DNA of 64,000 bases. Source: an uncultured Candidatus Nemicrothrix sp. GTDB taxonomy: Bacteria; Actinomycetota; Acidimicrobiia; Acidimicrobiales; MedAcidi-G1. A program made the position numbers and the translations under genes. The notes beneath the pieces were generated by a model. The model saw only the letters and a list, made by a program, of their open reading frames with translations. It made no database searches and was not told where the DNA came from. The stretch's first letter is position 1. Every line of letters begins with the position of its first letter. The DNA lies in NCBI GenBank assembly GCA_913055915.1, contig CAJXKL010000003.1, positions 1-64,000 of the forward strand. The letters are read 5' to 3'. This document shows, one piece after another, positions 59,570 through 64,000 of this stretch.

Positions 59570-60154
59570 CTACTTGGTGATGTAGATGCCGAGCCAGATG
59601 ACCATGTAGACCGCTACAGCTGCATACCAGTAGAGGGCTGCCGCGGATACCAGATCACGGTTCCGGCTTGTGTCCTGCCCGCCCAATGCCCGCAACAGCA
59701 GGAGGCCAAGCCAGAGCACACCGACCAGGACCATTGCCATGTGGGCTCCGACGATGACGTACAGGAAGGTGGTGGCCTCACTGTGGTCGATCGGCAGGGC
59801 GATGTCGTTGAAGTAGAAGACCGTCTGGTTGAGCATCGCCACGCCCATCACGGCGGTGATGGTCATTGCAAGGTAGGCGTGGATCCGGTCGTCGTTGATG
59901 ACCGAGTACACGGCCCACATCATCGTTATCGCCGAGAGGGCCATAGTTGCCATGTTCATTCCACCCGGTGGCAAGCGGATGGCTCCCTCTGGGAACCACT
60001 CCATACCCCAGGCCATGGCGTCGGCCCGACGGGCAAAGTAGAGGGCGAACAGGCCACCGAAGAACATCAACACGCCTGACGTGGCCAGCGCCGACCCGAT
60101 CACGAGGGTTCGCGGCCTGTTGGGTACCGCCGGTGCGAAGGTCAAAGACGACAT
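59570..60154 (-). CDS. Haem-copper oxidase subunit III paralogue
   Basis: A 194-residue protein with five spans; segments LATSGVLMFFGGLFALYFAR, RADAMAWGMEWFPEGAIRLP, DHSEATTFLYVIVGAHMAMV and AALYWYAAVAVYMVIWLGIY follow the subunit III layout (compare ctaE). It replaces the HWHFVD segment by YWYAAV. Its start shares its A with the stop of the ghost subunit I gene (TGATG), so the two are coupled and probably form a complex. Confidence 0.85.
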   Translation of the reverse strand: MSSLTFAPAVPNRPRTLVIGSALATSGVLMFFGGLFALYFARRADAMAWGMEWFPEGAIRLPPGGMNMATMALSAITMMWAVYSVINDDRIHAYLAMTITAVMGVAMLNQTVFYFNDIALPIDHSEATTFLYVIVGAHMAMVLVGVLWLGLLLLRALGGQDTSRNRDLVSAAALYWYAAVAVYMVIWLGIYITK

Positions 60155-61737
60155 CAGGCACCCACCTCGACTGCTGCATCCAGAAGGGGACTCTCAGAGG
60201 TCACTTCCACGGTCTCCGTCGTCCATTCGAGCGTGTGGCCACCCCACGTGTCACCCAGAGAGCGGGCTCCCTTGAACCTGACCACACCGGTCACGAGCCA
60301 CCCGAGGGCTCCGATCAGCAGGTGTACCGACCCAACAAACGCCACCGTGTTCAGGACATTGACGCCCGAACCGGGATAACCGGCACCTGACAGGTCTCCA
60401 CCGGTGAAGTCCGCAAGGCCCATGAACCCACTGATCATGTCGGAAACGGCTACTAGCTCGACGCCAACCGCAACAGCCAGGGCACTCGCCAGGCCGAACC
60501 CCTGGGGTGCCACACGACCGACGATGAGATCACCCCACCAGAGGGTTCCCGCCATGGCCGCCAGAAGGGCGGCACCGATGGTAAAGGTGAACTGCGCTCC
60601 TGTGGTCGAGCGCTCGAGCAGGTCCAACGGGGCCACCGCCCGCAGGGCGCCCAGAACAGTCCCGGCCAGGAGGAACAGAACCGAGAGGACAGACAGGTAG
60701 AGCGGTGCCGGCATCCTGGTCCTGCGGCTACCGGCACCCCGCCACAACGTGTCAACCAGGCCGAAAAGGACCAACAGGACCAGTGGCACGACCAGGAATG
60801 CCTCGACAACGAAGATGGCTTGTTCCCTGATGGGAGTTCCAACGTCAAAGGCTGCCTGGGCATAGGCACCGAACGAGAGCACACCGAGGAGGGCCGTCAG
60901 GACCAGAAGGGCCTGATGGCTGCCGTGGCGCCTTCTGGCCGCAACAGGGACGATGTCGCCGGCAATGCCTACCAACGGCAGGGCGAAGGCGTAGACCTGT
61001 GGATGGCTGAATGCCCAGGAAAGTTGCTCCCAGATAGTGTCCTCAGCGCCGAAGGCGACCGCCGACCGGCTAGCCAAGTCTACGTAGATAAGTACCGCAT
61101 TTGCCGCAAGTACCGGCAACGTAACCAGCCAGATTGATCCGGCCACGAGAACGCTCCAGACGAACAGGGGCACCCTCGACAGGGTCATTCCAGCGGTTCG
61201 GCCCACCACGATCGTGGTGAGAATGCACACCGTGGCACAGCAGATTCCGCCGATAACCATCAGCAGTCCCAGCAGGGTCAGGGCCACGGCATCGGTGCGG
61301 CTGGTACCACCCGGCGTTCCGAGGCCACCGTCGATCAGGAAACCTGCGACGGTGATGGCCGCACCCAATGCCCACACCCAGAACCCGAAGGCCGCAGCCC
61401 TCGGGAACACAACCGACGACGCACCCACCTGCAGGGGAGCAACAGCCGTGGCGAGGCCAATGACGACGGGAACGACCGCCAGCAGGACGATGCCGACGCG
61501 GTAGGCGCTCCAGAAGCGGAACAGCGAGTCAGCGTCACCGAACACGGCCATGCCGCTGAGATCCATCCGCTCGAGGCTCACCAGAAGTCCGGCAACCAGG
61601 GATGCCACGAGGAACAGGACGCCAGAGGCAATCCAGGCTCGACCGATGCGCAGGTGGTCGGTTGTCGTCACAGCCGCCTCAAGAGCGGTCGGGACATCGT
61701 CGCCGGTCCGGGTCGTGTCCGCTGCAGTCTCAGTCAT
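60154..61737 (-). CDS. Haem-copper oxidase subunit I paralogue lacking metal-ligand histidines ('ghost' oxidase)
   Basis: A 527-residue twelve-span protein that aligns along its length with CtaD ([20 protein letters not shown] against [40 protein letters not shown] against PLQIGARDVALPRLNALSFW). The ligands are mostly lost: H86 becomes Y79, H313/H314 become Q294/A295, and H399/H401 become Q382/T384. Only H245 and Y249 of the HPxVY motif stay. It cannot bind haem a, haem a3 and CuB in the usual way. It is coupled to a subunit III paralogue and cotranscribed with a real oxidase. A structural or regulatory role is inferred. About 230 bases before it (61738-61967) hold no gene. Confidence 0.85.
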   Translation of the reverse strand: [527 protein letters not shown]

Positions 61738-61967
61738 CTGTCATCGAAATTTTTTCGCCCTGTAACCCCTGTACCCGCTCTCATGTGGTGATCCGAGCGG
61801 TGTCGGACCACACGATGCTAGGTGTCTCGCCGTCGAATCCGACACCTGCAAGACCGTTGCACCGTAGCCGCCGGAGGGGGCCGACTTCGAACCAAACGGA
61901 CACATCTGGCCAACAAAACCAAGTCGCCCGCCGAGGGCATGGCGCATCGGGTTCAAGGAAGCCGGCT

Positions 61968-62858
61968 TCACAACACCACATCGAGGGCGATCGCCCCAAA
62001 AAGCAGTGTCACATAGGTGATCGAAAACGAAAAAAGGCGCATTGCGGTCCGCTCGTTCGGGTTCCGCCTGACAGCCACGGCGAACACTGCGAACGCGGTC
62101 CCGAGCATCAGGGCCGACACGAGGTAGAGCACACCCATTCCCGCCACCGACCAGAACACGACCGTCAGCGCCACCATCACAGCCGCGTAGGAGAGGATCC
62201 GGTTTGAGGTGGCCCTGAGGCTGACAACCGATGGAAGCATCGGAACCCCTGCGGCCGAGTAGTCCTCGCGGTACCTGATAGCCAGGGCCCAGAAGTGGGG
62301 TGGCGTCCAGTAGAAGATCACGAGGAACAACACGACCGGTGCCCAGGCCAGCGAGTTGGTGATCGCCGACCAGCCGATGAGTACCGGGGCGGCGCCGGCG
62401 GCGCCACCAATGACGATGTTTCTCGTCGTCGACCTCTTCAACCAGAGGCTGTAGACAAACACGTAGAACAGGGTTGCCGACACCGCCAGCACAGCGCTCA
62501 GCAGGTTGACGGTCGCCACAAGCCAGGCGAAGGCGGCCACCTCGACGACAACTGCGAAGACCATGGCTGCCCGCGGGGTCATGACGCCGCGTACGAGCGG
62601 TCGCTGGCTGGTCCGTTCCATGAGGCTGTCGATGTCGCGGTCGACGACCATGTTCACTGCGTTGGCTCCACCGGCGGCAAGGGCCCCGCCCAAAACCGTG
62701 GCGATCATCAGCCATACCGACGGAACCCCGCCCTCAGCAACGAACATCGTGGGCACGGTCGTCACGAGCAGCAGTTCGACGATTCGCGGCTTGGTCAACG
62801 CCACGTAACCGACGAGGCGTGCGCGAGGGGTGAAGGAAGGTGACGCCGGCATCGGCAA
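61968..62858 (-). CDS. ctaB: Protoheme IX farnesyltransferase (haem O synthase)
   Basis: A 296-residue UbiA-family membrane enzyme that adds a farnesyl group to haem b, the first step to haem A. Motifs: ALTKPRIVELLLVTTVPTMF, NAVNMVVDRDIDSLMERTSQ (metal-binding DxxxD-type with RTSQRPLV), and YRRTT-like KRSTTRNIVIGGAAGAAPVL, plus WTPPHFWALAIRYREDY. It serves the caa3 oxidase of the same operon; no ctaA is in the window. Confidence 0.95.
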   Translation of the reverse strand: MPMPASPSFTPRARLVGYVALTKPRIVELLLVTTVPTMFVAEGGVPSVWLMIATVLGGALAAGGANAVNMVVDRDIDSLMERTSQRPLVRGVMTPRAAMVFAVVVEVAAFAWLVATVNLLSAVLAVSATLFYVFVYSLWLKRSTTRNIVIGGAAGAAPVLIGWSAITNSLAWAPVVLFLVIFYWTPPHFWALAIRYREDYSAAGVPMLPSVVSLRATSNRILSYAAVMVALTVVFWSVAGMGVLYLVSALMLGTAFAVFAVAVRRNPNERTAMRLFSFSITYVTLLFGAIALDVVL

Positions 62859-62902
62859 CAGGCTACGACCGCCGGAGTCGGGAGCGACCGGCAGGCAGGC
62901 CG

Positions 62903-63730
62903 TCAGCCGACAAGCCAGTCGGCCGGAGTTGGCCCGTCCGGGAACAACCGCTGCTGGAATCGCCTCATCCCACCCAACCAGCGGTCGACGTCGTCGGTCT
63001 TGCGGCGTAGGTACTCGGCCACATCGGGGTGGGGCAGAATGTGGAACCGCTCGTCGGCCAGGCCCTCCATGACCATCTCGGCCAGTTCTCCAGAGGTCAG
63101 GACACCGTCGACTGAAGCGGCATTTCCGGCCCCGCCACCCGGCATCTGGTCACGTGACGGGCTATTCGCCAAGATGTTCGTCTCGACCGCCTGGGGGCAC
63201 AGAACGGACACGGCTATGCCCATGTGACCGTAGGTAACCGAGATGAACTCGGCCAGGGCAACTGCAGCGTGCTTGGTGACCGAATAGTGCATTGAGCCGA
63301 TCTGGGTGAGAAGACCAGCAGCCGACGCCGTGTTCAACAGGTACCCACCGCCGGCATCGACCATGTGCGGTATGGCATGGCGGGCCGCAAACACGTGCGC
63401 CATCACGTGCACGTCAAACATCTTCCGCATGTCCTCGTCGGAAGCCTCGAGTCCGCCAACAGTCACGTAGCCGGCATTTGAGACAACGAGGTCGACGCCG
63501 CCATGGGCAGCGACGGTGTCGTCGATCAGCGACCTGACCGCCGCCTCGTCGGCCACGTCGCAGCCGACACCGGTACCACCCACGCCGGCTGCAACCGCCA
63601 TCGCGCCGTCGACATCCAGGTCGGCCACGACGAGCGCCCTCGCACCCGCAGCATGAAAGCGTTCAACCAAGGCCTGGCCGATTCCGCTCGCACCGCCGGT
63701 AACTACCGCAACCTTGCCTCTGATATCCAT
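62903..63730 (-). CDS. Short-chain dehydrogenase/reductase
   Basis: A 275-residue classical SDR. TGGASGIGQALVERF (cofactor), DVADEAAVRSL, VSNAGYVTVGG (SNAG in place of NNAG), TASAAGLLTQIGSMHYSVTK with Ser and YxxxK, then VLCPQAVETNI. Substrate unknown. It lies 44 bases before the ctaB start on the same strand and is divergent from clpS (88 bases). Confidence 0.92.
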   Translation of the reverse strand: MDIRGKVAVVTGGASGIGQALVERFHAAGARALVVADLDVDGAMAVAAGVGGTGVGCDVADEAAVRSLIDDTVAAHGGVDLVVSNAGYVTVGGLEASDEDMRKMFDVHVMAHVFAARHAIPHMVDAGGGYLLNTASAAGLLTQIGSMHYSVTKHAAVALAEFISVTYGHMGIAVSVLCPQAVETNILANSPSRDQMPGGGAGNAASVDGVLTSGELAEMVMEGLADERFHILPHPDVAEYLRRKTDDVDRWLGGMRRFQQRLFPDGPTPADWLVG

Positions 63731-63818
63731 CCTGAGATCCTAGGAAGCCACGGTCGTGCCTGCCTGACCGGGCTCGTAGCCTCGTGGGTGTGCAGGTTCC
63801 CAGCCCACCCCTGTCGTC

Positions 63819-64000
63819 ATGAACCCAGGACCTACACCCGTCGAGATCGACAAGCCCGACCTGGGCCACGACGAGGAAACCGATGCGGAACGACCGTGGA
63901 TCGTTCTCGTCTGGAACGACCCGATCAACCTCATGTCCTACGTCTCGTTCGTATTCCAGAAACTGTTCGGCTACAGCACCGTGAAGGCCGACGAGTTGAT
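63819..64000 (+). CDS. clpS: ATP-dependent Clp protease adaptor ClpS (5' part)
   Basis: Sixty codons are visible before the window ends. After a disordered acidic N-terminus the ClpS core begins: [20 protein letters not shown] and [17 protein letters not shown]. The VWNDPINLM segment contains the N-degron pocket and the NDPIN motif. It hands N-end-rule substrates to the ClpA/ClpC unfoldase. Start is ATG 63819. Truncated only by the window edge. Confidence 0.95.
   Translation, partial: MNPGPTPVEIDKPDLGHDEETDAERPWIVLVWNDPINLMSYVSFVFQKLFGYSTVKADEL

Noticed and set aside
61760-61790. CTGTACCCGCTC near 61770 resembles the start of the tRNA-leader repeat
   Set aside because: Only nine bases match and none of the GGTGGTCGACCGGGT core follows, so it is chance similarity.
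61741-62715. A 324-codon minus-strand frame overlapping ctaB
   Set aside because: Frame-shifted shadow of ctaB, rich in Arg/Gly/His with no membrane spans; ctaB itself is complete.

Overview
This window is high-GC, gene-dense DNA from an actinobacterium. I infer an Acidimicrobiia-like lineage from several signs: a WhiB7-type regulator with an AT-hook, an MshA-like glycosyltransferase, a rex-hemA-hemC-hemD-hemB-hemL operon, a caa3-type oxidase operon, many GTG starts and GTGA/ATGA stop-start overlaps. The species cannot be fixed from sequence reading alone. I see no integrase, transposase, phage gene or CRISPR array.

Layout. 0-2.1 kb: tail of a geranylgeranyl-reductase-type flavoprotein, then pgi. 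2.2-8.2 kb (minus strand): haem-precursor operon rex-hemA-hemC-hemD-hemB-hemL with a near-consensus Rex operator upstream of rex. 8.3-14.5 kb: a membrane protein, a SAM-hydroxide adenosyltransferase coupled to an unlisted 29-residue membrane peptide, proC, an MFS transporter, an mshA-like gene, a MoaD/ThiS carrier, a phosphatase and a DksA-like acidic protein. 14.6-24.7 kb: lactone oxidase, D-threonine-aldolase-like enzyme, a tandem SDR whose first half has lost its catalytic Tyr, MOSC protein, a kinase remnant, a haem-binding membrane protein, an MFS transporter, a broken desaturase, cfa and a PhyH dioxygenase. 24.7-32.2 kb: LacI regulator with a GH13 glucosidase and its operator, ACC deaminase, META lipoprotein, amidinotransferase, DAO-type oxidase and a crotonase.

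32.3-44.2 kb is the most unusual stretch. An intact tRNA-Lys(UUU) gene at 44106-44178 has a 55-bp promoter/leader that recurs with perfect identity at 33409-33463. It recurs again in diverged form at 32328-32390, where it is followed by a collapsed tRNA-Lys remnant. Between these copies lie a methyltransferase, a nitronate monooxygenase and a complete glycogen cluster (glgA, glgP, glgX, glgC, glgB). This looks like cargo inserted at, or grown between, copies of a tRNA locus.

44.2-53.7 kb: cell-wall/secreted proteins (GH3 NagZ-like, two lipoprotein-like proteins), DUF4031, dut, orn, then whiB7 behind a long leader with a strong terminator (an attenuation architecture), a TlpA-CcdA thiol-redox pair, paired fluoride channels and serS. 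53.7-62.9 kb (minus strand): ctaB, then a 'ghost' oxidase subunit I lacking five of the six metal-ligand histidines, a subunit III paralogue, a membrane protein, ctaC with a cytochrome c domain, ctaD, ctaE, a subunit IV and ctaG. The window closes with an SDR and the start of clpS.

Functionally, the window couples haem supply (rex-hem), haem A synthesis and oxidase assembly (ctaB, ctaG, tlpA/ccdA) and the oxidase itself, with a separate carbon-storage module.
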